The notes under the pieces are model-generated. The model made no database searches, was not told the origin of the DNA, and saw only the letters and a list, made by a program, of their open reading frames with translations. A stretch of 64,000 bases of DNA from Lasiosphaeris hirsuta (lineage: Eukaryota > Ascomycota > Sordariomycetes > Sordariales > Lasiosphaeriaceae), in the NCBI GenBank assembly GCA_030549175.1, contig JAUKUA010000002.1, forward strand, positions 6,014,001 through 6,078,000. The letters run 5' to 3'. This document shows positions 1-10,637 of this stretch, one piece after another; position 1 is the first letter of the stretch; each line of letters starts with the position of its first letter. Made by a program: the position numbers and the translations under genes.

Positions 1-1
1 C

Positions 2-229
2 ACGACGTTTCTGGGGCGGTTGGAGGAGCAGGGGGTGCCGACCCCGAGGGGGAGCGTGGATGGCGATGGGTGGAGCACGGCGTACTGGGTTGAGAAGATT
101 GTGGAGAGCGCTGCGCCGTGGTGGCTGCCGGGGGACTTGGACGCGGAGATGGTGGAGCGGGGGTTGCGGAATGCGGAGGGGGTGGTGAAGCAGGGGCTGA
201 CGAGGTTTGGAGTAGTGGTGCTTCCGTGA
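2..229 (+). CDS. 3' end of an unrecognised gene (5' truncated by the window)
   Basis: An open frame enters from the left edge and ends at TGA 227-229, giving about 75 residues. Codon use is strongly GC at third positions, like the real genes nearby. The segment includes GWSTAYWVEKIVES and APWWLPGDLDAEMVERGL, which look like a folded helical C-terminus and not random translation. I do not recognise the family. It converges on the catalase gene, with only about 28 bases between the two stops, so the two 3' ends may overlap in the transcripts. Confidence 0.5.
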   Translation, partial: TTFLGRLEEQGVPTPRGSVDGDGWSTAYWVEKIVESAAPWWLPGDLDAEMVERGLRNAEGVVKQGLTRFGVVVLP

Positions 230-257
230 ATGAGTTTGTTTATTTTTTTTGAGAGAG

Positions 258-1828
258 CTAACGAGTGGCTTGGGGGTTGCTCAGGATGAGAGAGACCTCC
301 TGCGATACCCTGGATGCTAGTTCAACATGGATCTCACCCAAGACCTGATACACTTGTTCCCGCGTACCCTCCTCGACGCCTGCAATGTCACGACCAAGAC
401 TCGTCACCATCCTGCCCTGCCACCCTTCGTATTTCGCATCGTCCAAGTGGGTCCAGAAAGTGCGAGCAAACTTCAGGTCCAACTCGGCCGCCTTTTCTGC
501 CGGCTCACTCATGACTTCAGCAACCCACTGCTCATGCTCGGGCGTCGAAGGGCTCCCCAGCTTGCGGAACTGCATAGGGGCCTTAGCCGTCACATAGCCC
601 GGGTGAGACCCGTAGTTCCCCTCCACTGAAGCTGCGCCATCTCTGAGAAGCGGGTTGAACACACTCCCCGGCCGGTTCACGGGGATCTGCTGGTAGTTCA
701 CGCCGAGCCTGTAGCGCTGGGCATCAGGGTACGCAAAGAAGCGGCCCTGCAGCAGGGGGTCCTCGGACGGCTCGATGCCGGGGACGAGATGTGACGGGGA
801 GAAGGCGGCCTGCTCGATCTCGTCAAAGTAATTCTCCGGGTTGCGGTTGAGCGTCAGCCTGCCGAAGGGGCGGGCGCCGACGGTCCCCAGATCGGCCGGG
901 TACGTCCCCATGTCCCAGTGCTTGGTCATGTCCAGGATGTTGTAGCCGAACTTGCGCACGTCGGCGGGGTCGATGACCTGCACCTTGGCCGTGTACGTCG
1001 GGTAGTCGCCGCGGGCGATGGCGTCGTGCAGGTCGCGGGTGGCGAGGTCCGGGTCGGCGCCCGTCAGGCGCGGGATATCGTCGTCCGAGTGCGTCTTGTA
1101 CCCCAGGTCGGCCTCGAGGTACATGTGCACGTACTTGAAGCTGCCATCGGGCATGACCCATTTGTGGGCGTGGCCCATGTAGCCGTTCATGTGGCGGTAC
1201 GACGAGAAGGTGCCGTAGTCGCTGTACAGCCACAGCACCATGTGCAGCGCCTCGCGGTTCTGCACCGCCCAGTCCCAGAAGCGCGTACTGTCGCGCAGGT
1301 TGGTGCGCGGGTCCCGCTTCAGCGCGTGCACCAGCCCCGGGAACTTGACCGGGTCCCGGATGAAGAAGAACGGCACGTTGTTCCACACCCAGTCCCAGTT
1401 GCCCTCGGCCGTGTAGCACTTGACGGCGAAGCCACGCGCGTCCCGCACCGAGTCGGCCGACCCGCGCTCGCCCGCCGTCGTCGAGAAGCGCGCCAGGCAG
1501 GCCGTCTTCTTGCCCACCCCTGTCAGCATGTCGATGCTGCAGATGTCCGAGATGTCGTGCGTCACCTGCGATGTGGTCAGTGGGGTGAGAGGTGGTCATA
1601 TCAGGGGGCGAGTCGTACCTCGAATTCGCCATAGGCACCGGCACCTTTGGCATGGACCACCCGCTCTGGAATTCGCTCCCGGTTCAGGTGCGACAGGAGC
1701 TCGATGAGACGAAAGTCTCGCAGGAGCAACATATTCGAGGCGCGGAGGGACGATTCCGGTTTCTCTGTGGGGCAGCCATTGGAGGTGGTGTACACCTTTG
1801 GCGTCTGAGGTACGGTGTCGACAGTCAT
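258..1828 (-). CDS. Monofunctional haem catalase, small-subunit type
   Basis: This enzyme breaks hydrogen peroxide into water and oxygen. Two exons (1828-1619 and 1565-258) join across a 53-base intron (1618-1566) to give 505 residues, normal for clade-3 small catalases. Exon 1 carries the catalytic stretch [19 protein letters not shown] with the active-site His near residue 59. Exon 2 has [12 protein letters not shown] (distal Asn, near residue 132) and the haem-ligand motif [14 protein letters not shown] with Tyr near 349. The join restores GEFE-VTHDIS across the intron, a conserved run in the family. The C-terminus ends in NPQATR, not a classic SKL peroxisomal signal, and no secretion signal is seen, so a cytosolic place is likely. 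The start at 1828 is the first ATG before the conserved region. Confidence 0.95.
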
Positions 1829-2471
1829 GGTGATGGTGAAGGTTGTCCGTACAGTTTTTGAGTTCCTTGTAAGGGTCTTTTTCAGTGTTTGTAAGGGCCC
1901 CTTCCGCCGACAGCGAAAGCAAGAGGACCCGACTCGATGACGACTATCAATATCCGATGCACGTGGTTTGGCATATATAGATCATTACAGGTGCCACGAA
2001 GGTGCAGACCGGAATGCAAGGCCCGGGGAGCGTCCGCATTACACTGCATAAGCCTCAAGGTGCCGACCGGTAGCTGCCGCATGCATGGCCGGGACGGCCC
2101 GCGGACCAATGAGCCACTCCTTCACCAACTTCAACGTCTTACCAGTTTGGGAGAGAGCTACAGAAATTTGCAGAGATCGCCACTGCGTGCTTGCAGTCTG
2201 AAATCTTGATCATGAAATGTTGGAGCACCTAGCCGAGGCGACGGAGCTAGTCGGTAACAGCAGAGCGTTGGTAACAGCAGAGCGCAGCACAAGGTGAAGA
2301 ACGAACTGCGTTTGGATCAAAAGAGAATCGATTATACGACTATCAAGCACGGCACAGAAATCAAACATGACTAGATGGACCTAACGTACCCCCCCCTTTT
2401 TCGGCTTCCTGATCTCACAGTCAAGCCGAACCAGTGGTGCCGACATTCGTGACGAGCCGGTAGAATGCTGT
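1829..2471. other. Intergenic: catalase promoter and methyltransferase 3' side
   Basis: No gene was seen. Apart from the TATA-like site there is an imperfect direct repeat near 2253-2284 (GTAACAGCAGAGCG twice). Confidence 0.5.
1971..1981 (-). promoter_or_regulatory. TATA-like element upstream of the catalase gene
   Basis: CTATATATGCC is read on the minus strand about 145 bases before the catalase ATG at 1828. Position and sequence suit a core promoter, but nothing else confirms it. Confidence 0.35.
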
Positions 2472-3595
2472 TTAAAAGTTAGCCATTGCCAACACAAAGT
2501 GGCACCTCTTCATAAACTCACAGTAATCCAGCTCAGGGTGTCTCCAAACATCCCCAACCTCAAAAGCCGTGCCCTCTAACCACGCCCTCACCTCGCCCTC
2601 CCCCAGCTTGCGGCTCGCAATCACCTTAACCCTCTCCCCCTCCCCAATCGTCACCTCCTCCCCCCCAATCGTCACCACCTGCTCCTCCCTCGCACAAATA
2701 CTCGTCTGAAACACGCCCGCCTCGCCATCCCACTCCCCCTCAAACCCCCACTTGGCCGCATCAAACACCCGGTCCCCTAGCGACGCATTCGCATTCTCTA
2801 GCACATTCATCACAAACGCGCGCGACAGCCCGTCCCGCGTGTCGTACGCCCGCCGCACTCGCTCCCCATCCTTGACCCCGTCCGCCGCCACTAGCACCTG
2901 CACGGCCCGCCCGCTGCCCGCGATCCCCGCCAGCAGCCCCTGGAAGTCGCCGCGCGACTCGTTCGCGAAGCTGCTCCCCAGCCACAGCACGCTCACGGCC
3001 TGCCCGGTGAGGGAGGGGTCCGCGGCGAGCCAGGCGATGCCGTCGGCGTACGTCATGCAGAGGGGGCGGCAGGTGATGCTGGTTGGGGGGGTGTGTTTGT
3101 GCAGCGCGTGGCGGAGGGTCGCGAGGCTGGATTTGAGGGTTGATGGGCATACGTCCAGGGCGTAGTAGGTGATGGTTTTCCCCTGGCGCGCGAGAGCGGA
3201 GAGGAGGAGGTAGGTTTTGGTGAGGGAGCTGGGAGTGTTAGTTGGGTGTAGTGCATGTGAAGGAGGCAGGGAGACGGGGGGAGGGGGGGGGGGGGGGGCT
3301 ACCCGCTGCCGAGCTCGAGGATTGCGCTGTTGGGGGGGATCTTGGAGGCGATGGCGTCGGCGTGGAGCCGGATCAGTGATGTTTCGGTCGGGGTTAGGTA
3401 GTAGTCGGGCGACTTCATGATGCGCTCGTAGGTGAGCACCCCGGTGGCGTCCCAGAGCAGGAGGGAGGGGAAGAAGCGAGGGGAGGATTGGAGGCCCGAG
3501 ATGATCATCGGTGCCAGGTCCTTGTGGATCTTGTTTTCCTGTGGCGTGCTCATCTTGTCGTGATCGTGCCGAGTGAACAAGCTGAGGGGTTTCAT
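2472..3595 (-). CDS. SAM-dependent methyltransferase, EgtD/Methyltransf_33 family
   Basis: Two exons (3595-3303 and 3228-2472) give 349 residues. An inner ATG at 3553 would give 335. The fold is that of the histidine-specific SAM methyltransferase domain (Pfam Methyltransf_33, the family of EgtD and of ergot EasF). Visible marks are IHKDLAPMIISGLQ near the start, the opener ALLLWDATG-like FFPSLLLWDATGVLTYERI, the SAM motif I AILELGSGSLTKT rebuilt across the intron, and an acidic strand TITYYALDVCPST. The C-terminal DVWRHPELDYCEFM fits the family, which in ascomycetes also occurs as stand-alone proteins of about 350 residues. The substrate cannot be told; tryptophan, histidine or other amino-acid N-methylation are options. 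The 74-base intron (3302-3229) contains a run of 16 C on the coding strand. Confidence 0.85.
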
Positions 3596-4014
3596 GTCCG
3601 TGTCAACAGACTGGAGGCAACAGCAAGCATGTTTTTATGTCTTAAACATAATGGTGACATATTTCAAGAGTCGTGTTGATTGGTTAGGAAGATAGCCCCT
3701 ACATTCTGCGATCTCAGGTCCACATCAGATACACGTAAGTAAGGTTCATACGTGACGTCTCTGAGCCTTGGTTCATATAGGTTCTTACTGGCCGGCATGC
3801 CGCGCGGGAGAACGGAAATGCAGTGAAAAAAAAAAAAAGTCTTAGACTTGCAGACCGATCGGGTAGGGGGTCCTCTCTAACCCCTACGAGCGCTTGTACA
3901 TACATACATCCGTGTCAAGATCCGACGGATCATGCTGAGAAAGGGCTCATATGTCAACCGTTGATCCAATGGGGCCAAATCTGATATTCGACCACACAAC
4001 CTTGCTGCAGAGGA
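3596..4014. other. Intergenic between methyltransferase and GH7 gene
   Basis: This is the promoter side of the methyltransferase and the 3' side of the GH7 gene. A run of 13 A lies near 3825. No other gene was seen. Confidence 0.5.
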
Positions 4015-5535
4015 TTAGCTCATATCACCCCGGGAAAGGGTTTTCCTGCTTGTGACGTACGCGTTTCCATATCGAGCTTCCACCGCGACCGGATTGCTGT
4101 CTTCCCAATAGCAGTCCCCCCTGTCTACTCCCTTGTGGATGCCGGCATCTTGGAGTGGAAACTGAGAGTCGAGCCATGTATTGTAGTAGTAGTGCTAACG
4201 CAGCGTGGCTTGTTAGTGGTAGATCAATGAGATACCTGTGAGCTGGGGCTGACTGACATCATCCGTGATGGACATGCTCAGGACCATGGGCTGGCTCAAG
4301 AGTTTCTTGTGTTTCTCCCAGCCCCCAATTTCAGCAAAAGCATCTCGCTCATCAAACACAACTGGCATTTTCTTGCAAATCTCGGCGGTAAGCCCGTCCT
4401 GCGTGACTAGCCCACTTGTCGGTGAAGACGGGAGGTCTATCCTCTTGCTATCCTGTATGAAGAACTGCGCCACCTGGGTCTCACTGAACCGGGTGACAAC
4501 ACTACCACCGGACCGCGTGTGTTAGCAAGCCAGTCTGTCCTTTTTTTTTGGGGGGGAGAGGGGGGGGCAGACGCACGTAAACTTCCTCGAGGTATCAACC
4601 TTTTTGCCTCGGCCGTAAAAGTCCTTCGCACCCAGCCGGTAGGGGTTGTAGTTGCAGCCCCAGAGATCACAGTTGAAGTACCGCATCGCACCACTATAGA
4701 AATCGCATTCGTCACGCCCCTGGCAGATGTAATAGTGGTCGTTCACACAGGCGTGTGTTGACATGGAGTAGGAATGTGCGTTTGAGTTCCTATCGAGTCA
4801 GCCTCCGATTCCCTGGGATGGGGAGCATTCTTACCAAACGGCAAACTCGGGACAGCAGGCACCATATGGACCTTCACCAGCGAACGGGTCGTGCTCCGAG
4901 GGTATCCATGCAAACATGTTTGCCCTTCCACCAACAAACCTCTGCGCCCGCGAGCACGTCGCATCGCAGTACCCCGTCCCGTACTCAGCACCGGCCTTGT
5001 TGGTCGGATACTTGGCCTGGCCTCCGTCCACGTCCATGGCAACAAATTTCAGGGCGGCGTTGATGCCGCATTCCACTGTCGAGAGGTCCACGTCGTACGC
5101 CAGCTCGTTGTTCAGCAGCGTGAATGTCTGGTATCGGGTCTTGGACTCCATGAGATACAGCCTCGAGCCTATGTTGTACGAAAAGTCTATGTTGGTCTTG
5201 AGCTGCAGCGAGATGCTGCTGCTGTCTGTCTTGATGCCGTAGACCTGCCTGTACTCGGAGCCCGCTCCTTCGAGAGCACACGTGGTGGTGCAGTTGGTCT
5301 CGGAGTTACAGACCGTCTCATCCCACGTGTTCCCGCTGTAGCAGCTCTTATAGCCCTCTACTTGGTGAAGCCAGCGCCAATTCGCGTCGAGGGTGATCTC
5401 TCCGCCGATTTGCTGGCAGCTCTTGTCCGCAGCACATCGACTCCATTGAAGGCTAGGATGGATCTCGGCCGACAGATTGCCAATTTGCTGCGCTGAGGCG
5501 AGACCAATCCAGCCGGCGAGAATGACCCAAGACAT
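4015..5535 (-). CDS. Secreted GH7 (cellobiohydrolase-fold) protein with altered catalytic motif
   Basis: Four exons (5535-4835, 4789-4577, 4501-4258, 4194-4015) give exactly 446 codons, 445 residues, the size of a GH7 core without a cellulose-binding module. A signal peptide (residues 1-17, ending LASA before QQIGN) is present. Family landmarks are EITLDANWRWLHQVEG, VAMDVDGGQAKYPTNKAG, NYNPYRLGAKDFYGRG and a C-terminal YNTWLDSQFP. The introns are 45, 75 and 63 bases; two have clear CTGAC/CTAAC branch points, and the last uses a weaker GTCAGT donor. The signature normally read as ExDxxE (EMDIWE) is here EFAVWN: the nucleophile Glu stays, but Asp is Ala and the acid/base Glu is Asn. The usual Trp before DDH is Thr (SITDDH). 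The gene therefore looks intact but probably cannot hydrolyse cellulose by the usual mechanism. Confidence 0.9.
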
Positions 5536-6115
5536 TTTGGTCTAATCGTTGCCAAAGGTTTTGGGTGAGGGCAGGTTCGGGTGGAGGGATTCCATCGACC
5601 GGCCCCAACTTGTACACAATTCCTCGTACTTGACTTGGTTCAACACAGCCACAGCCAGTGCGAGGTGTCGTCTAGCTGCAATATGCGAAGTGCGGGGACA
5701 ATAGATTGGATTGGACGCCTTGAATCCTTTTGTGTTGCTCAATTACGACCCGATAATAAGCGAGGGCGTTGTCGAAGCGAAGCTGAGCCTTTTGTGAATG
5801 GTGCCTTGTGAATGCAGTGGTGTTTACAGCACAAAGTGAGCAAAAACGAAGCTTTGCTTTCCCTGGGAGTGTATGAACTTGCAAGTCTTGCCTATGATTT
5901 CTACAGCTTCCCGATAACCACGAAAAGCCCATGTCTGAGGTTTTTCCTGCCTCTTTTCTTTCTTTCATTTCTTACTCCGACACTGTGGTAAAGCGGGGTG
6001 GAGCGTGCATCCATGATCTATCATTCCAGAGCCCATCAAATCATTTCATCGCGCATGCGCGCCAACTCAGTTCCAACTTCAACATCACTCTTCCTAAAGC
6101 TTAGAGCCCCTAGAT
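5536..6115. other. Intergenic: GH7 promoter side
   Basis: No gene was seen between the GH7 ATG and the kinase pseudogene, and no distinct repeat. Confidence 0.45.
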
Positions 6116-6774
6116 ATGGCGTCAATCTTCCGGCGTCTTCCGTGGCCCAGCCGGGCATGGAAGCCTCTTATATTCTCCAACTCCAGTTTCAGTCAAATCC
6201 CCTTGGAAAAAAAACTCAAAGAGGAGCTCCTTCCGGCCTACGTCGCGTCGCGTTACCACCCCGTCCGCCTTGGCCAGGTTCTCAAGGATCGCTATCAAAT
6301 TTTTGGTAAGCTAGGCTTTGGAACAACTTCGACAGTTTGGCTGGCGCGCGACTTGAGGTATGGCGATCCATCCGCCCTGCTCCCACTACCCGGGGCCCGG
6401 ACCTGCTTTGAGTGAGAGACATGGGTGCCTCGGTCCTCTGTGAAGGATGTCACCTTTTTACCGGACTTGATCAAGAACATCAAACGTATCGGAGTCGAGC
6501 TCATCTTGCCGAAATGGTTGCATTGCTGGGACAACTGGCCAAAGTCAAGCCACAAGTTCTTCACGGATGCAGGTCTCTTCACTGACAAACATGCACTATC
6601 TCTACAGACGAGTTCGGCCCAGATAAACCAGTTCCGGATGCCGTGTCGCTAGAGGAGAGGGAAAGTAGCTTGGAAGGCCGGAGCAAAGAGAAATTCCTCG
6701 CCATGATGCAGAAGATGCTGCAGTGGGAACCATCGGAGCGTTCCTTGGCGAAGGCGCTGGCCGATGACGAATAG
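6116..6774 (+). pseudogene. SRPK-like protein kinase pseudogene, catalytic core deleted
   Basis: The 5' part starts at ATG 6116 and reads as the N-lobe of a serine/arginine-protein kinase: RYHPVRLGQVLKDRYQIFG then the glycine loop GKLGFGTTSTVWLARDL. Shortly after this (about 6360) the frame becomes unrelated and stops. From about 6447 another frame gives the C-lobe pieces CHLFTGLDQEHQTYRSRAHL and AEMVALLGQL, then a stop. From about 6615 a further frame gives KFLAMMQKMLQWEPSERSL and ends at TAG 6772-6774. In intact SRPKs the catalytic HTD and DxG loops lie between these blocks, and here fewer than 100 bases separate them. So most of the kinase domain is gone and frames are broken. Non-functional as a kinase. 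Confidence 0.8.
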
Positions 6775-6892
6775 GTCATGGCGTATAAATGTAATCACTT
6801 TGAGACAATCTTTGCTAGAGAGAGTGAAGCGAAATCGACAATAGTGTGGACGCTGTGAAGCCAGAAAAAAAGGGGGTGGGGCAAAAAGGATG

Positions 6893-6980
6893 TCTCCTCG
6901 ACCGGAATCGAGCCGGTGACCTTTCGGTATATGATTTTGCAATTACAGCCGAACGTGATAGCCAACTACACCACAAGGAG
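6893..6980 (-). tRNA. tRNA-Tyr (GTA) with a short intron
   Basis: Reading the minus strand, a 7-bp acceptor stem CTCCTTG/CGAGGAG with discriminator A encloses a D arm (GGTGTAGTTGGCTATCAC), an anticodon stem TTCGG/CCGAA and a T arm ACCGG-CTCGATT-CCGGT. Between the anticodon stems lie 21 bases. Taking C-T-GTA-A as loop start leaves a 14-base intron one base after the anticodon, the usual place in eukaryotic tRNA-Tyr. The C1-G72 pair also fits yeast-type tRNA-Tyr identity. The D arm is somewhat unusual for Tyr, so the amino-acid call is less sure than the tRNA call. Confidence 0.75.
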
Positions 6981-7298
6981 TTATTCTGCTGAGATAGCGC
7001 GCCACAGTTTATACTCATCTCCTTACTGCAGTTGGCTCGATGGCCTGCTTCCACAGACCCTTTGATTCTAGGCTAAAGCTATAGCACTCTGATGATGGCG
7101 TTATGCGCCTGTGAAGAACATGTTGTGGATTGGGTGATTGGCAGCCATAAGCTTCCACAGCTCCACTCGCTGGAACGTTCGTTTGTTGGGAAGTGGAAAA
7201 GCACGACTGGTCCGTGCGGGACCTTTATAGCACTCGTCAGTCAACCAATCAAGTCGGGTCTTCTTCTTTCCTTTCGCTTTCGGAAAAGCCATTGACCA

Positions 7299-8308
7299 TG
7301 GGCAGGTCGACATCCAAAGCACGGCACCACGAGCATGCAGCTTCACCGTCGCCCTTTTTGAACCTCCCGGCCGACATCATCGAGCTGATAGCGGAGCAGC
7401 TCAGCGGGGAACCCGAGTGCATTTGGCACTCGGCTTGACATGCAAGGATTTGTATGCTCTTCTCGTTCCACGGGCGCCGCCTCTTGGCTCGCTGCAGCAA
7501 TACAACCTCCTTTCCCTTCTCGAATCACACCCTGGAATCGGCAACCACTCGTACGCCTGTGAAATTTGCATCAAATTGCACCGCTTCATACCTCATGTGG
7601 TCCCCTCGATACCAAACACACATATCACTACCGTCGCGAATGGCGCGCAGTGCGATTCTTGCACCCCTGCTACGAGTGGACGTCTTTCCGTGTGGGAAGC
7701 ACTCGTTACAAACTAGCCTATCACCACGCGCGTCTGGTCATGAACCGACATGACTACGGCGCGCCTTGCGGGTTGCCTCTTATAATCGCCTGAACGCTGC
7801 TGCCCTGCAATGCAGACTCCCCTCGGTTGACGGCCCTCGCTGGACGCAAAACTAGTCTGCCCGAATCATCGACGGCGAGCTGTTTCTCCGCGCCGCCCAC
7901 ACAATCGACAGCTACACCCTATCCGGCCATGATCTCCGATCTCGTATCGACGAGCTATATGCATACCAAATCTGCGCTCATCTCCATACAAGCCGCGCAA
8001 TCCCTACTCTCGAGTTGCCCAGCGAAGTATCCGGCAATGCCGCTGAGCTTTTTTCCGAGTGTCAAGACGTGCCCGGATCCTGCACCACATGTCTCACCGA
8101 CTACTGCGTCACGATCGAACACGAAGAAAAGGAAGCGCCGGGCACATGGGGTTTCTGCCCGCCGAAAGAGAAAAAAAATTCCCCCCTGGGCACGGCTTGG
8201 GTCATCACCATCGTCACCTACTACCAGTTTGGAGCCTGTCGTTCTCCCGTGTACGACTGGAAGTGGGAAACCTTGACTGACCCCACGGTTTCGACTACAC
8301 AACAATGA
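7299..8308 (+). pseudogene. F-box protein pseudogene with several frameshifts
   Basis: An ATG at 7299 opens a frame with an F-box start (SPFLNLPADIIELIAEQLSG) that is lost after about 7425. The sense continues in another frame from about 7430 (LALGLTCKDLYALLVPRAP, then SYACEICIKLHRFIPH). A third frame near 7720-7770 gives HHARLVMNRHDYGAPCGLPL. A further one from about 7880 (GELFLRAAHTIDSYTLSG) leads to the end at 8308 (NAAELFSECQDVPGSCTTCL and YYQFGACRSPVYDWKWETL). This order of F-box, Cys/His block and NRHYYG-like block is typical of a large fungal F-box family. At least three frame changes are needed to read through, so I call it broken. Sequencing error could explain one shift but hardly all. 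Confidence 0.7.
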
Positions 8309-8749
8309 AAGAAGGAGAGATCACACAGCGAATGGCAGATACCTGCCTAGCTCGGTAAGGGACAAGTGGCGAGCAGCCTCCTTCTGGGTCTTGCCCCCCC
8401 CCCCCCCCCCCCTGACAGAATGGCCAGGCAGGGTAAAGGAGGTGGAGATGGTGTGCAACGGAGGGTACAGACAAAGACAAACAGCAGACCGGATTGAATA
8501 CCTAATCTCAATGATGGCATATCCTCTGGGCATCCTATTAATCAAGCATTAAAACAGCTTTGCTGCCCCCACACCGACGCCAAACCCCTCCGGAGCCTGT
8601 GTAAGCTGGTGATGGCAAAACCTGCGATCCCGTTTCCTGATATCTCTTAGCCTCAATCCCGTCACAATACCTCTGGTAAAGCAAAGAGAGAGTTCTCATT
8701 ATATCATCCCGTCCCAAATTCCCAGCCATGGCTAGTCTAATGCTTAACC
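8309..8749. other. Intergenic between F-box relic and sugar transporter
   Basis: A run of 16 C lies at about 8396-8411. No gene was seen. The transporter's 3' UTR probably lies here. Confidence 0.5.
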
Positions 8750-10637
8750 TCAGAGACCCTTGAGTTCGGCATGATAGATGTCGGCCGTGTTCTAGAGAAA
8801 TAATCAGCACATGGTCAACATGCCAGGGCAATCTTGGCCCGCTGCACATACCTTCTCGCCATTGTCCGACGAAGCGCGCCGGTCCTCGTTCTTTTGTTCG
8901 GGAGCCACGTAGCCCACGCACACGTACTTGCGGAACTTGCGGGCAGGCAGCCTCTGCTCGAACTGGGTGGTGGGAAAAGGGGTTAGCACGCATTTCGGAG
9001 CAAGAGCGCATCCCAAGACTTACCATCTCGTCAATCTCCTCCAAAGTCCGGCCCTTGGTCTCGGGGAGGAAGATAAAGACCCAGATGAGAGCAATGAAGC
9101 ACGAGGGGAACCAGATATACCCGTACTTGGGACCCCAGTTGAGCGACTGGGGGTTGATGAAGTAGGGGGCGGTGAAGGTGGTGATCCAGGCGCCCAGGAA
9201 GCCGACGGCGGCGGCCATGCCGAAAGTGTAGCTGCGCAGGCGCTGCGAGGGGATCTCGCCGCCAGCCAGCCACGCGTAGCTCGAGATCATGCCGTTGTAG
9301 CTCATCATGTACAGGCACGTCAGCGCCACCAGCACGTTGCCCGTCTGCGTCGTGCGTCCCAGCTTGTCGTACACGACGGCGATGATCATCTGCAGGATGC
9401 CGCACACGCCCAGCCCCGTCATCAGGATCACGCGCCGCCGCCCGAACCGGACTACGATGAGCGAGTTGAACAGGATGGCCAGGATGCCCATCACGCTGAG
9501 AATGTTGCTCATGGCGAAGGGGTCGGCTACGTTGGCCATGGCGAGGAAGTAGGCCTTGTACGCTGTTTGCTGTCAGTGAGAGGAAGTAGGACGCTGGGGA
9601 CGTCTCGCGTACCAATGACAAACATGGAGCCCGAGGCAGCCTGCAGCGTGACGGCGCAGACGGCCAGGAAGGTGCGCCGCCGGTCGACCGGGTTGGTGAA
9701 CATGTCGAGGGTGCTGATGCTGCTGCCGAGCTCCTTCTCGCGCTCGATGGCGGCGCGGATCTCCTTGAGCTCGTCCTCGCAGGCCGCCCCGGGCGGGCGC
9801 AGCCACTCCAGCGACTTCCGGCCCTCCTCTTGCCTGTTTTGCAGGATGAGCCAGCGCGGCGATTCCGGGATGAAGAACATGGCGACCGTCAGGAACAGCG
9901 GCACAATGTAGATCATGCCGAGCGGGATGAGGAAGGCCGATTTGTCGGGTCGTTTGGCCGTTGCCCAGTCGATGATGGTGCCGATGAGGGTGCCCTGGTT
10001 GTGGTCAGCAGGGGAGAGATGGGCAACCTGAAGAGTCCGAGGGGGGGGGGGGGGGGTCGGAGGGGGGTTTCTTACAAACGAGGTGAAGAACTGGAAGATG
10101 GTGAGGAACCATCCGCGGTACTTGGCCGGGCTACTCTCCTGGATGTACAGCTGCGAGAAGGTCATGAAGTAGCCGTTGGCGAGACCGATGAGGAAGCGGC
10201 CCGCATAGAGAGGGCCAATGTCCTCGGTCGCCATCATGATGATGTTGGACACCATGCACAGCAAGCAAGCCGCCCAGAGACATTGCCTGCGGCCGAACCT
10301 GGCGGCAACGAAACCGGCCGTTCCCGAGCTGATGAATGCGCCGAGCGTCATGAGCGACGAGATGAGCTGCTGCCTTGTCGTGTCAATGTTCCAGCCGATC
10401 GCAGTCCCAGGGGCTTCGTAACCATAAATCTGCAGACAAAAAGAGTTAGCCATGCAATCGACTCCAAAAACAACTTGGGGCGCTGGACCCGACCTTGAGG
10501 AAGCCAGGCATGGCCTGCAAGCCGCCAATGAGACCAAAGTCGACGCCATACTGGAACGGCGACAAAACAACGACGCCGCACGCCAGGAAGCACCTCCAGT
10601 GGGCTTTCCACGTCTCGGGCTCGGTCGGGGTCTCCAT
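8750..10637 (-). CDS. MFS sugar (hexose-type) transporter
   Basis: Six exons (10637-10494, 10429-10076, 9994-9613, 9562-9024, 8962-8852, 8791-8750) give 524 codons, 523 residues, the standard size of fungal sugar porters with 12 membrane helices. Family marks in order are SPFQYGVDFGLIGGLQAMPG in helix 1, ARFGRRQCLW in the loop after helix 2, IGLANGYFMTFSQLYIQESS, the PESPRWLILQ motif before the central loop, RFGRRRVILM and PETKGRTLEEIDEMF after helix 12. It would sit in the plasma membrane and carry a monosaccharide or related sugar by proton symport; the substrate is not readable. Intron sizes are 64, 81, 50, 61 and 60 bases. The second intron (10075-9995) holds a 16-base homopolymer (C on the coding strand). 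The first uses GTCGGG as donor, the only phase-compatible choice I found. Confidence 0.93.

Noticed and set aside
918..1634. A 238-codon plus-strand open frame
   Set aside because: It is antisense to the catalase, whose motifs and intron are unambiguous.
8928..9911. A 327-codon plus-strand open frame
   Set aside because: It is the antisense shadow of the sugar-transporter exons.
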